Source: a virus. From it: 20,456 nucleotides of DNA. A program made the translations under genes and the position numbers. The notes below the pieces were generated by a model. It was given only the letters and a program-made list of their open reading frames with translations, ran no database searches and was not told the origin of the DNA. This document shows, piece after piece, positions 5,836-12,666 of this stretch; the stretch's first letter is position 1; the number at the start of each line of letters is the position of its first letter. The stretch covers positions 1-20,456 of the IMG/VR virus record IMGVR_UViG_3300023181_000090. One strand, written 5' to 3'.

Positions 5836-6269
5836 TATAATATCCCAAACTTCCTCCTTAAAGCGTCAATGTCATATCCAGGCTTCACGTCCACCCAAGT
5901 CTTATTGTTTAGCTTAACCCTAACTAACGTCGGGTCAGCTGCTTTGATTTTAGGCTTAGTTTCTTGCTTAAACATATCCGGTTTCGGTGGTTTAACCTCT
6001 TTGATTTCTTCGGGTGTTCTTTTTAAAGCTTTCTGCATGGGTGCTAGTTTAGGTTTTTTTACTTTTGTTACGCCAAATCTGTAGTTCTCCGGCTTGGTTT
6101 TGTTCTTTCTTCTGGCATATTCCCTCGAACTGGAACGGTGGTATTCTTTACGCTGTTCCTCGGTCTTGGGTTCTTTGAATGGCAGGGGGTTTAAAGCCCT
6201 GTATTCAGCTCTTTTACGCTGGGAGTACAATCGCATGCGTAACTTTGTTTCTTCACTTAGCTGGCTCAT
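5835..6269 (-). CDS. Highly basic hypothetical protein, 144 residues
   Basis: Not recognised. It is very rich in Lys/Arg, opening MSQLSEETKLRMRLYSQRKRAEY, then an Arg/Ser patch (HRSSSREYARRKNK), a proline/lysine-rich low-complexity middle (about residues 70-108) and a short folded-looking end (VRVKLNNKTWVDVKPGYDID). It probably binds nucleic acid. Its place directly downstream of the sliding-clamp gene suggests a replication-associated role, but nothing proves it. It starts two bases after the 32-residue gene. Confidence 0.6.
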   Translation of the reverse strand: MSQLSEETKLRMRLYSQRKRAEYRALNPLPFKEPKTEEQRKEYHRSSSREYARRKNKTKPENYRFGVTKVKKPKLAPMQKALKRTPEEIKEVKPPKPDMFKQETKPKIKAADPTLVRVKLNNKTWVDVKPGYDIDALRRKFGIL

Positions 6270-6271
6270 AA

Positions 6272-6370
6272 TTAATCATCAAAATTCATTAATAATTGAC
6301 CCTTGACATCCTGCTGAACGATTGGCGTTTCAGATAAGATGTCCCGAATCCATAGTTCGTATTCCGTCAT
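6272..6370 (-). CDS. Tiny hypothetical protein, 32 residues
   Basis: ATG at 6370, stop TAA at 6274-6272. The product opens MTEYELWIRDILSETPIVQQ and ends in LLMNFDD, acidic. It fits between the clamp stop (two bases before its ATG) and the next start (two bases after its stop), the spacing seen throughout this operon. Placing it just after the clamp gene leaves open a clamp-related role, but no motif supports that. Confidence 0.45.
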   Translation of the reverse strand: MTEYELWIRDILSETPIVQQDVKGQLLMNFDD

Positions 6371-6372
6371 TA

Positions 6373-7503
6373 TTAATCTAATAACATTAATGGCATGGCT
6401 AGGAACAAATTGTTTTTGTCAAATTCACCTTCTTCTCTGATAACCGCAGCTTTATTTTTCTGTTCGAAATCAAAATGAGCCATTGGTGTTTCTATCTTAG
6501 AAAGAATATCAATCACGTTGTCCCCGTTCAGCATAATTCTGAAATCATCTCCGGTGTAATCGCAATTCACTTCTTCAAAAGCACTTTCCTGATAGTCTGT
6601 GTTTTCAGAACTGATTTTTAATTTACCTGATTGAATATCCAGCAACAGAGAAGAAACGACGGCTCCTGAGAATAAAGAAACACGCTTAACCGCTTTTATC
6701 ATTTCGGAGCAGTTTACCGTTAGCGTTTTGTTTGTGTTAGGATAAGCCGACGTATGTTGGGGATAAACTTCATCCATCAGTTGAACTGTCATTTCGGTGT
6801 TTTCATCCAAAACAAAAGACAGGTTTTTCTTTCCGTACAGCAAATTGATTTCTCCTTTCGGATTGATTGATTTAAGCACCTCCATACTGTTTTTGCTGAC
6901 CAATGAGCGATTGATATTAACTGTGTTTTCAAACACGTTATTTACAGCCATTACACGAACATCACAGCCGACAATATTGATTCCATTGCCCGAATCGATC
7001 AGCATATATTTGAAACCTTCTTTGGTGATATTCGGATCAATTGAAAACAATGTTTTTTCCAGTGCAGACTTAAAAAGTTCCGCATCAATAAAATATCCTA
7101 CTTCTCCTTCTACGGTAGGCATTGTCGGGAAGTCCCTGCCTTGTTCGCCTGAAATACTGTATTTACCTGAATTGGAAATGATCGTGATTTTTAAAGCGTC
7201 CGGAAATTTTGGGTTTACATTTGGGATAACAGCCACGTCAAATGTCAGCGGCTGATCGGCTAATTCTTTTATTAGAGATAACAACTTTTTTGAATCGATA
7301 CATATATCCATGTCTTTGGCTTCTTCGATCAGATCGATTGCCCGGCAAATGAATATTTCCATATTAGAACCAATGACTGTGCATTCTTTTCCGGTTATCT
7401 TAAACCTGTAGTTGTCCAAAATCGGAATAACCGATTTTCCTATTGCCTTGCCTGTGATTGATAGCGCTTCTAATAAAGCGTTTCTTTGTACGATGAACTT
7501 CAT
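6373..7503 (-). CDS. dnaN: DNA polymerase III sliding clamp (beta subunit)
   Basis: 376 residues starting MKFIVQRNALLEALSITGKAI. The open frame extends 32 codons further up, but that part is arginine-rich, overlaps the gene before it and does not belong to the family. The chosen start overlaps the previous stop (TAATG). The three-domain clamp pattern is visible: 'VIPILDNYRFKI', 'ISNSGKYSISGEQGRDFPTMP', 'SALEKTLFSI', 'VRVMAVNN' and a C-terminal 'GDNVIDILSKI' and 'LFLAMPLMLLD'. Length matches bacterial DnaN (about 366-380). It forms the ring that tethers DNA polymerase. No polymerase is seen here, so the phage may redirect the host enzyme. Confidence 0.9.
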   Translation of the reverse strand: MKFIVQRNALLEALSITGKAIGKSVIPILDNYRFKITGKECTVIGSNMEIFICRAIDLIEEAKDMDICIDSKKLLSLIKELADQPLTFDVAVIPNVNPKFPDALKITIISNSGKYSISGEQGRDFPTMPTVEGEVGYFIDAELFKSALEKTLFSIDPNITKEGFKYMLIDSGNGINIVGCDVRVMAVNNVFENTVNINRSLVSKNSMEVLKSINPKGEINLLYGKKNLSFVLDENTEMTVQLMDEVYPQHTSAYPNTNKTLTVNCSEMIKAVKRVSLFSGAVVSSLLLDIQSGKLKISSENTDYQESAFEEVNCDYTGDDFRIMLNGDNVIDILSKIETPMAHFDFEQKNKAAVIREEGEFDKNNLFLAMPLMLLD

Positions 7504-7724
7504 TATACGATTGTTGATTGGAGTGAGAAATGATAAACAGTACAAAGCACGTAAACATATTCGTTGCCAACTGCGTGCTTTAAGTCTTTTTGAGGACAAT
7601 TGATCTGCATTAAATCAATGTCTACAGGGTAAGGGATTTTGGAAGCTATTGCCTTAGCACGTTGCAGCTGGCGGTCGTCTAAAGTCCTTACCGGAATAGG
7701 TACATATATTTTTTGATTTACCAT
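7503..7724 (-). CDS. Hypothetical phage protein, 73 residues
   Basis: Not recognised. It opens MVNQKIYVPIPVRTLDDRQLQRAK, with 'IASKIPYPVDIDLMQINCPQ' in the middle. No membrane segment or clear motif. Its stop shares bases with the clamp start (TAATG) and its start overlaps the previous gene by seven bases, so it is co-translated with dnaN. Confidence 0.55.
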   Translation of the reverse strand: MVNQKIYVPIPVRTLDDRQLQRAKAIASKIPYPVDIDLMQINCPQKDLKHAVGNEYVYVLCTVYHFSLQSTIV

Positions 7725-7942
7725 GACACTCGGTATTGAATGTATTCAGTTATTTTAGTTCTCTCTACCTTGAAACCTTGATCTTGCAACATTTCAATTG
7801 TTTGTTCGTTCGGATTAAAAATCATCACGTAACGCTGTGTGCTAAACTTCGCTTGAAGTTGTCGCATTTCTTTTACCGCTTTTCGGTAGCCTGCTGAAGC
7901 GGTTAATTCAACCATGATTTCAGCCATTAATTGTTTTGCCAT
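7718..7942 (-). CDS. Hypothetical phage protein, 74 residues
   Basis: Not recognised. An N-terminal helix with a basic face (YRKAVKEMRQLQAKF) is followed by a strand-loop-strand-like end (RYVMIFNPNEQTIEMLQDQGF). It begins at the last base of the DnaA-like gene (TAATG) and overlaps the next by seven bases, inside the DnaA-like/dnaN operon. Confidence 0.55.
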   Translation of the reverse strand: MAKQLMAEIMVELTASAGYRKAVKEMRQLQAKFSTQRYVMIFNPNEQTIEMLQDQGFKVERTKITEYIQYRVSW

Positions 7943-8301
7943 TATAAATTTGATTTAATTGTTTCTACTTTTCTTTTATACTTTCGGTCGAAAGTCATTC
8001 CGTTTTTAACGACCTCAATACTCGACAGGATAGTTGAATGGTCACGATTAAACTGTTTTCCTATTTGTTGCAATGTAACACCGGCCACCATTTCACGAAT
8101 GAGGTAAATAGCAATATGCCTAGCTTCTTTGATGTGCATTTTACGTTGAGGGCTAGTTATCTCTTCGTAGCTTACGTTTAAAAATGAACAAACTGAACAT
8201 ACAACGTCGTTGGCGGTATATTCTTTTGCTCCATTTAAAAATGCCTCTTGTTTAGCGAATGGCATTCCTACGAAGATTTGCGCACTAAGATAGTTCTTCA
8301 T
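7942..8301 (-). CDS. Stand-alone DnaA domain IV-like DNA-binding protein
   Basis: 119 residues. The C-terminal two thirds match DnaA domain IV: 'HIKEARHIAIYLIREMVAGVTLQQIGKQF' then NRDHSTILSS (DHST at residues 87-90), the conserved helix-turn-helix and signature loop that reads DnaA boxes. The AAA+ ATPase part of DnaA is absent. Residues 1-50 are unrelated. Family knowledge: isolated DnaA_C proteins occur in phages and may bind the origin or compete with host DnaA. It overlaps the gene above by 17 bases and is co-transcribed with a sliding clamp, which mirrors the bacterial dnaA-dnaN order. Confidence 0.85.
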   Translation of the reverse strand: MKNYLSAQIFVGMPFAKQEAFLNGAKEYTANDVVCSVCSFLNVSYEEITSPQRKMHIKEARHIAIYLIREMVAGVTLQQIGKQFNRDHSTILSSIEVVKNGMTFDRKYKRKVETIKSNL

Positions 8302-8509
8302 CCTCTAGTCGTTTAACTGTTAAAATCCCCTTGCCTAACTTGAGCGACCAACGCATGTGTTCGTACTTTGGATTCTTTCCCATGTTGGTGCGTGCCCTTC
8401 TGATTACGTCGTAATCGCCTGACGCCGTTTCGAAGTATTGACCCGGTGTGATCGTGGTCATTTTAGTTTGATGTTTCCGGTTTAATTCCGGCTTGAATTT
8501 GATTTTCAT
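8285..8509 (-). CDS. Hypothetical phage protein, 74 residues
   Basis: Not recognised. Basic N-terminus (MKIKFKPELNRKHQTK), then 'MTTITPGQYFETASGDYDVIRRAR'. An internal ATG at residue 17 is a possible alternative start. The start used here falls one base after the upstream stop. 'GDYDVIRRART' followed by a basic, Trp-containing end could suit nucleic-acid binding, but this is speculation. Confidence 0.5.
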   Translation of the reverse strand: MKIKFKPELNRKHQTKMTTITPGQYFETASGDYDVIRRARTNMGKNPKYEHMRWSLKLGKGILTVKRLEDEELS

Positions 8510-8510
8510 G

Positions 8511-9059
8511 TTAATATAATCCTAAGTTTACTTTTATTTTGCCATTAACAGCAAGTGACGGGTTCATTGACATCGCAATAAGCCTAGCTGTACCCTCAAT
8601 ACAAACATATGGTCCAATTTTATCAACCGCCAACAGTGTTATTCCCTCAAGTTCAGCTGAACCAGCCTCTATGTCAGAAAGAATATTGTTTATTTTTCCG
8701 TTGAACCTAAGTCCGTTTGCAATTAAATCTCCCGCATCTGTAATCAGGAAAGAACTATCGGTTAGGTTTTCCCAAACAGGAAGTTGCAGCGTGTAGACTA
8801 AATTCAAATCGCACATACCAATTTCAAGTTCCGCCTTGTACCAGTTTACGTATTCAGAAATTGAACTAACCAACCCATCTTTTACGTCTAAAACCGCAGA
8901 GACCGCAGCATTCTTGATAGATTCACTGTCAGAGCTTAATCCCATTATGGTCATTTCTCTTTCAATGTCGTTTACTGGCGTGTAAAATTCAGAGTTAACC
9001 TCTCCAACAGCCCACGAGTGAAGGACAGTTTTTCTGTCCGTTTTTTCAAGTAGCTTCAT
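8511..9059 (-). CDS. Hypothetical phage protein with ParB-like 'EG.(A)RL' motif, 182 residues
   Basis: The start is the ATG at 9059 (MKLLEKTDRKTVLHSW), which falls one base after the stop of the 41-residue gene. A longer frame from 9095 would lie inside that gene. Near the C-terminus 'YVCIEGTARLIAMSMNP' (residues 151-167) recalls the 'EGH.RL.A' block of ParB/Srx-like domains, and 'LLAVDKIGPY' precedes it. The match is short, so the fold is a guess. No membrane segment. It leads into the DnaA-like/dnaN operon. Confidence 0.55.
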   Translation of the reverse strand: MKLLEKTDRKTVLHSWAVGEVNSEFYTPVNDIEREMTIMGLSSDSESIKNAAVSAVLDVKDGLVSSISEYVNWYKAELEIGMCDLNLVYTLQLPVWENLTDSSFLITDAGDLIANGLRFNGKINNILSDIEAGSAELEGITLLAVDKIGPYVCIEGTARLIAMSMNPSLAVNGKIKVNLGLY

Positions 9060-9060
9060 A

Positions 9061-9186
9061 TTATTTATTTTTTGAACTACGTAAAACCATCGCATTAAAC
9101 TTGATTGATTCAGGAGTTACTTTACCGATCAATTTAACCATTGCTTGTTTGCTGTTGATGTTTTTGTGGATTTGTAAGTTTTTCAT
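9061..9186 (-). CDS. Small basic protein, 41 residues, first gene of the clamp operon
   Basis: ATG at 9186, stop TAA at 9063-9061. The product opens MKNLQIHKNINSKQAMVKLI and ends VLRSSKNK, strongly basic. It is supported by a good promoter about 22 bases upstream and by one-base spacing to the next gene. Function unknown. It could be a small DNA- or RNA-binding regulator. Confidence 0.6.
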   Translation of the reverse strand: MKNLQIHKNINSKQAMVKLIGKVTPESIKFNAMVLRSSKNK

Positions 9187-9210
9187 AATATTTGTTTTTG
9201 TTTGATGATG

Positions 9211-9240
9211 TAAAGGTAGTTATTTATCCGGATAAAACAA
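9211..9240 (-). promoter_or_regulatory. Promoter of the DnaA-like/dnaN operon with a palindromic operator
   Basis: On the minus strand TTG (9240-9238), 19 bases, then TACCTTTA (9218-9211), close to the Bacteroidota consensus TTG-N19/20-TAnnTTTG. A transcript would start near 9204-9208, about 20 bases before the ATG at 9186. Inside the spacer is a perfect 14-base palindrome, TTTATCC/GGATAAA (9223-9236), in the position of a repressor site. Confidence 0.6.
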
Positions 9241-9284
9241 GAGGCGAGTGAAAATAATTGCAATTATTTTTGCAACATTGGCGT

Positions 9285-9315
9285 TACATAAAAAGCCCGT
9301 CGTTAAACGGGCTTT
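9285..9315 (-). terminator. Terminator after the exonuclease gene
   Basis: On the minus strand AAAGCCCGT (9315-9307), a six-base loop and ACGGGCTTT (9300-9292) form a perfect nine-base stem running into a T-rich tail (TTTTTATG). It begins three bases after the exonuclease stop and separates that unit from the next promoter. Confidence 0.85.
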
Positions 9316-9318
9316 GAA

Positions 9319-10002
9319 TTATAGATTTTTAATGTATTGCCGTATCAAGTCAATACGTTCATAAACAGGAACAATAGATTCTTTGTCCCTATCCAAAGAG
9401 AATCTTTTTATTCGAAGATCAATTTTGATATTGCTGTACGTCATTTCTGCTTTCACTTCGTCGTATAAATCAGCTTCCAAGTCGTCCATTTCCATTTCTC
9501 TAGCCCTTGCCCATGCTTCGTTCATCACTAGGCGTTCAGGAGCATCTAAAAGCGCATAGACTAACCCAAATTTAGGTTTATCCCATAATTCCAAATAACC
9601 TTGTCCCTGATATCCATATCCGTCAATTGGTATTTCGGTGTGAAATAAAGGAAAAGTGTCTTGTGACCAGCTATTTTTAATATCTTCTATTGAGTCGGGT
9701 AACACAACATCAGCTTCGCCCGTTAAATATCCATTGGTCTTTCTCTCTGTATTTTTTTCGACCTTACCCCATCCGTAGTAATCCGCAGCAAGCTTTATCG
9801 CTTCTGTCTCGCAATAATTTCCTTTAGATGTATATTTCGATCTAAAATTAGTTTTACGCCCGTAGAACTCAGGCAATGACTTGATCCATTTATGGACGTA
9901 CGACATGCATGTTACAGAAAGCAGGTCACTTTTCTTTTTTGGATTGGTCATTATCGATCCGATTCCTGAACAATTACACTCAAACTCCTTGCTTAACTGC
10001 AT
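9319..10002 (-). CDS. PD-(D/E)XK exonuclease (YqaJ/lambda-exo-like)
   Basis: 227 residues. 'KGNYCETEAIKLA' (residues 60-72) supplies the conserved Glu helix. 'GEADVVLPDSIEDIKNSW' (95-112) gives the core with Asp98 and Asp107-Ile-Lys109. 'YQGQGYLELW' (131-140) fits the Q-x-x-x-Y motif of the lambda-exo/Cas4 branch. Family role: chews 5' ends of double-stranded DNA for recombination. The gene just upstream is the usual slot for an annealing or ssDNA-binding partner. It is followed directly by a strong terminator. The start overlaps the upstream gene by 23 bases. Confidence 0.75.
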   Translation of the reverse strand: MQLSKEFECNCSGIGSIMTNPKKKSDLLSVTCMSYVHKWIKSLPEFYGRKTNFRSKYTSKGNYCETEAIKLAADYYGWGKVEKNTERKTNGYLTGEADVVLPDSIEDIKNSWSQDTFPLFHTEIPIDGYGYQGQGYLELWDKPKFGLVYALLDAPERLVMNEAWARAREMEMDDLEADLYDEVKAEMTYSNIKIDLRIKRFSLDRDKESIVPVYERIDLIRQYIKNL

Positions 10003-10498
10003 CCTGTATTAAAATTAAGTTGTCATCAGATAGATTATACGCACTACGAATTGTAGTTAATGCTTGATCTAGTGTTGTTTTTCCTTCCCTCACACCGTCG
10101 ATTGCTTTCTGCCAATTCTTATTTGTAGGAAGAAATTCCGGCAAAGGCGCCTTTTCAAAAACTGGCGCAACGTCTTTCACTCGCAACGCCTCCATGTTTT
10201 CGCCAAATGCTCTAATTTTAACAACATACAATGTGAGATAAAGTCCTATCCAATCTTCAACAAAAGGACTTCCTGCAACTTTTGTGATTGCTTTTGCGTT
10301 TATGCTATTAACAATCATTGGTTTTTGTCCTTCCAAATGCAAGACTAAACCTTGGTTTTTCTCAGCATTTTTTAGCTCTTCTTTTTTTACTCCAGTAATT
10401 TTGACTACTAGTTCGATTGTTTTACCATCCTCCGGCATCAATTCGAATGCCCCGATGTAATTTACATCTCGTAATTTTTTGTAGTGAGTCTTTTCCAT
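9980..10498 (-). CDS. Phage protein of the recombination unit, unknown function
   Basis: 172 residues. The first 100 are beta-rich, with 'YIGAFELMPEDGKTIELVVKITGVKKEEL', 'LVLHLEGQKPMIVNSINAKAITKV' and 'FVEDWIGLYLTLYV', a pattern that could be an OB-like or ssDNA-binding fold. The C-terminal part is helical (NWQKAIDGVREGKTTLDQALTTI). Proteins of this type sit beside YqaJ-like exonucleases in Bacteroidota prophages, so a role in DNA recombination or end protection is inferred. The start lies about seven bases after the tail of a terminator hairpin, and no promoter is evident between them. Confidence 0.6.
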   Translation of the reverse strand: MEKTHYKKLRDVNYIGAFELMPEDGKTIELVVKITGVKKEELKNAEKNQGLVLHLEGQKPMIVNSINAKAITKVAGSPFVEDWIGLYLTLYVVKIRAFGENMEALRVKDVAPVFEKAPLPEFLPTNKNWQKAIDGVREGKTTLDQALTTIRSAYNLSDDNLILIQDAVKQGV

Positions 10499-10504
10499 TT
10501 TTTA

Positions 10505-10535
10505 TAAAAATAAAGCAACCCAAAATCAGGTTGCT
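10505..10535 (-). terminator. Terminator between the 10579-12536 operon and the exonuclease unit
   Basis: On the minus strand AGCAACC (10535-10529), an eight-base loop and GGTTGCT (10520-10514) are followed by TTATTTTTAT. The tail almost touches the start codon at 10498. Expression of the exonuclease unit may therefore depend on read-through or on a start site inside the hairpin leader. Confidence 0.75.
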
Positions 10536-10578
10536 AGTGTAAATTTAAGGGTAATAAGCTTGCTGTTTTGTAACGATG

Positions 10579-11205
10579 TTATTGCAGAGATTTGTACGCT
10601 TCGTAAATAGCCTCTATTTCTTTTGCTGATATTGTTACTTCTTGTACTAGTGGTAGCCTAGACTTATTTACTTCAATCGTGGCTTTGTTCTTGAAAACTC
10701 GAATAGGAATGTCTGTGTTCTCACCTATTACTATTTCAGTAGGTTTGTTTTCTTTTTCAATCCAGGCTTCGGCAGCTTCACGGGTGCTGAAAATTTTATA
10801 TGTTGAAGGGGTGCTTATTGCCGGAAAATCATTATCTCCCTCGCATGTGCCCGAATCATCGCTAAAAACAAAACATTCGCAGTGATACAAATCTAGCCGC
10901 CATTGTTTTAGTCCACCTAAATATTTCACTCCCCAAGCTTCATCACCCGAATACAGCCTTACGACATCTTCACTAAGAATGATGAACTTTTTTATATTTT
11001 CTAAGTACGCTACAAAATCTACAATAGAAATTTCTTCGCCCTGGTATCCATTTGAAAACCAAAAACCACCCTTATTTCTATGACCAAACTGATCTAAACG
11101 TGGATTGTCGTAGGGCTGGCATTCGACTCCATACGCTTTGCAGATCGCAATAATTTTGTCTGCCTGCTTTTCATCGTTCACGATGATATGGTCTTGTTTT
11201 TTCAT
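10579..11205 (-). CDS. Hypothetical phage protein, 208 residues
   Basis: Not recognised. It starts MKKQDHIIVNDEKQADKIIAI. The central part has 'WGVKYLGGLKQWRLDLYHCECFVFSDDSGTCEGDND' with three cysteines, followed by 'STYKIFSTREAAEAWIEKENKP', which resembles a short helix seen after phage C-terminal domains. The last 45 residues are Val/Ile-rich, with 'EVTISAKEIEAIYEAY' at the end. No membrane segment. Last gene before the terminator at 10505-10535. Confidence 0.6.
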   Translation of the reverse strand: MKKQDHIIVNDEKQADKIIAICKAYGVECQPYDNPRLDQFGHRNKGGFWFSNGYQGEEISIVDFVAYLENIKKFIILSEDVVRLYSGDEAWGVKYLGGLKQWRLDLYHCECFVFSDDSGTCEGDNDFPAISTPSTYKIFSTREAAEAWIEKENKPTEIVIGENTDIPIRVFKNKATIEVNKSRLPLVQEVTISAKEIEAIYEAYKSLQ

Positions 11206-11206
11206 T

Positions 11207-11350
11207 TTATTTTTTATTTAATTGTTCTATATTTACCGTTTTACCGGAGTTAGATATTAGTCCGTACACCGCTAGCGAAAGGATGAACGTTGCACCTACC
11301 GTCATGGTTACGACAAGGAAGCGATGGTATTTTTTATGAGGCTGTTTCAT
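11207..11350 (-). CDS. Small membrane protein, 47 residues
   Basis: ATG at 11350, stop TAA at 11209-11207. The basic start MKQPHKKYHRFLVV leads into one membrane helix (about residues 11-33) and a polar tail. It fills an otherwise empty 130-base gap, overlaps the gene above by 17 bases and ends one base before the next ATG. Function unknown. The N-in, C-out orientation is inferred from the positive N-terminus. Confidence 0.5.
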   Translation of the reverse strand: MKQPHKKYHRFLVVTMTVGATFILSLAVYGLISNSGKTVNIEQLNKK

Positions 11351-11936
11351 TTGACAAAGTGTTAATATCAATAGCTAATCCTGAACCAATAAGACCAAAT
11401 ACATCAAAGTGCCATTCAAAAAGTTTTTCAAACATTTGATATTGTTCAGGTACTCTTTGATGTTTACTGAATTCAATATGCAAAAATGAATAAGAAGGCT
11501 CATTATAACAAAAAGTACCTACTATACTTTGTGCATGATCTAATGAATATTCCAATTTATGCAAACCACCTTTTTGCTCAAGGCTATTAACTATGTAAGC
11601 ATTCTCATTATATCTAAAAAGCTTAATAATAGGTACAAATGTAGATCCACCTATATTTATTTCTTTTGTCAAATCAGACATTGGTCTAAGTATTGGCTTA
11701 TGATAAACACTAGTCAATTCAGTTAATGAATACAATCCATTTTTATCATCATCCCATTTTACACCAACAACGTTAGGAGTGTGCTCGGGAGCAGTCAGTC
11801 TTGACATGGTACCTAAGTCAAATTTATCCCCTGTATGCGTAAAATTTGCGTCAGCCCAGTAACTCACATTGTCAAAGGCGTATCTTAAACCATAAGGTAG
11901 ATATGGCGCAAGGTGCTTAAGTTCCAGCTTATCCAT
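11334..11936 (-). CDS. Hypothetical phage protein, 200 residues
   Basis: The start is the ATG at 11936 (MDKLELKHLAPYLPYGLRYAF), with GGAGG seven bases ahead and an eight-base overlap with the upstream stop. The frame is open seven codons further up, but that lies inside the upstream gene. The opening 'L.HLAPYLPYGLR' recurs at the start of many Bacteroidota phage proteins of unknown function. The C-terminus has 'LHIEFSKHQRVPEQYQMFEKLFEWHFDVFGLI', also typical of that group. No catalytic motif is seen. Confidence 0.6.
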   Translation of the reverse strand: MDKLELKHLAPYLPYGLRYAFDNVSYWADANFTHTGDKFDLGTMSRLTAPEHTPNVVGVKWDDDKNGLYSLTELTSVYHKPILRPMSDLTKEINIGGSTFVPIIKLFRYNENAYIVNSLEQKGGLHKLEYSLDHAQSIVGTFCYNEPSYSFLHIEFSKHQRVPEQYQMFEKLFEWHFDVFGLIGSGLAIDINTLSNETAS

Positions 11937-12213
11937 TTGACACCTCCGATTCTGCAATGCGATTTTTTAACAGCGTAATCACATTGTCTATCTGATAATA
12001 GTCGTAAGTTTCATATTGAAAAATATGAACATCATCTACGATGGAATAAATACGAACACACTTTGCGCTCGGTTGATGATAGAAAATAGCCCCCTCAATT
12101 TCCATGGAGTAGGCTAAGCACTGTGCTATTTTAGCTTTAATTTCTGATGAAATTGGCTCGTTTACCAATTCATTTTTAGCAGATACACTGCCGTTTGTTT
12201 CTGATGCGTTCAT
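11929..12213 (-). CDS. Hypothetical phage protein, 94 residues
   Basis: Not recognised. A Ser/Asn/Glu-rich N-terminus of about 25 residues is followed by 'AKIAQCLAYSMEIEGAIFYHQPSAKCVRIYSIVDDVHIFQYETYDYYQIDNVITLLKNRI', Tyr-rich. The 'YQID' style end is like that of small early phage proteins. It lies 11 bases after the stop of the gene above and eight bases overlapping the next start. Confidence 0.55.
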   Translation of the reverse strand: MNASETNGSVSAKNELVNEPISSEIKAKIAQCLAYSMEIEGAIFYHQPSAKCVRIYSIVDDVHIFQYETYDYYQIDNVITLLKNRIAESEVSNG

Positions 12214-12224
12214 TTTATATGATT

Positions 12225-12428
12225 TTAAGGTTGTTCATTTAAAGAATTTATCAAGGCGTCTGCCATTGCTACTGCTTCTTTGGCTATGTTTTTGTGAAAT
12301 CTATTGTGATCTGCGGCAATATAACCTTGCATTGCAACCATAGCGAACTGCTCACGTTTGGTTAATCCTTTTTCATGACGATTATCACTAGCATATCCCG
12401 TTGCCGGTTCATTTCCGTTTGTTTTCAT
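12225..12428 (-). CDS. Conserved small phage protein, 67 residues
   Basis: 'GLTKREQFAMVAMQGYIAADHN' followed by 'IAKEAVAMADALINSLN' is a pattern I recognise from many small Bacteroidota phage proteins of unknown function, often found in early regions. No biochemical role is known to me. It begins three bases after the stop of the 34-residue membrane peptide. Confidence 0.65.
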   Translation of the reverse strand: MKTNGNEPATGYASDNRHEKGLTKREQFAMVAMQGYIAADHNRFHKNIAKEAVAMADALINSLNEQP

Positions 12429-12431
12429 AAG

Positions 12432-12536
12432 TTAAAAGTTTTCGTTGTCTGATTCGATTAGTTGAGCCGACTTGAAGCCGATAGCCATGTTCACTAATGA
12501 TAAGGCCATGAATGAGGTTGCGATGATTGTTAGCAT
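12432..12536 (-). CDS. Small membrane peptide, 34 residues, first gene of the leftward operon
   Basis: ATG at 12536, stop TAA at 12434-12432. The product opens with a hydrophobic stretch, MLTIIATSFMALSLVNMAIG, then a short polar tail ending DNENF. It is the first gene on the minus side of the divergent control region and ends three bases before the next ATG. Function unknown. Confidence 0.5.
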   Translation of the reverse strand: MLTIIATSFMALSLVNMAIGFKSAQLIESDNENF

Positions 12537-12598
12537 AATGTAAGTCGTGTTGTTTAGCACATGACAAGTATCGGAATAATGTTTTATATATGCAAATT

Positions 12599-12641
12599 AA
12601 TAATACAAATTATATTTAATTAATTTACTTCTTGTATTATT
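12599..12641. promoter_or_regulatory. Perfect inverted repeat in the divergent control region
   Basis: AATAATACAA (12599-12608) and TTGTATTATT (12632-12641) are exact reverse complements, 23 bases apart. The right arm contains the TTG (-33) element of the plus-strand promoter. The left arm has a TTG in the equivalent place on the minus strand. A dimeric or tetrameric regulator binding both arms could switch both directions, and the adjacent ribbon-helix-helix gene is the obvious candidate. A smaller repeat, ATCTAT/ATAGAT (12645-12659), covers the plus-strand -7 box. Confidence 0.55.
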
Positions 12642-12662
12642 GATATCTATTATATAGATTTG
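12632..12662 (+). promoter_or_regulatory. Bacteroidota-type promoter, nearly leaderless
   Basis: TTG (12632-12634), 20 bases, then TAGATTTG (12655-12662), an exact match to TAnnTTTG. Counting from the -7 box, transcription should begin at about 12666, within a base or two of the ATG at 12667. The mRNA would be leaderless or nearly so. Confidence 0.75.
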
Positions 12663-12666
12663 CTGA

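Noticed and set aside
6797-7255. Plus-strand open frame of 152 codons inside dnaN
   Set aside because: Antisense to a well-recognised sliding clamp, with no promoter or neighbours on that strand.
7504-7599. 32-codon N-terminal extension of the sliding clamp
   Set aside because: Arginine-rich, fully overlapping the previous gene and absent from the clamp family. The MKFIVQRN start overlaps the previous stop as elsewhere in this operon.
9061-9095. 12-codon extension of the 182-residue protein (MRWFYVVQKINN)
   Set aside because: It lies within the well-supported 41-residue gene. MKLLEKTD at 9059 has the spacing typical of this operon.
9281-9294. 14-base match GCGTTACATAAAAA shared with the minus strand at 5275-5288
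   Set aside because: About one such match is expected by chance in a window of this size, and the two copies lie in opposite orientation relative to genes.
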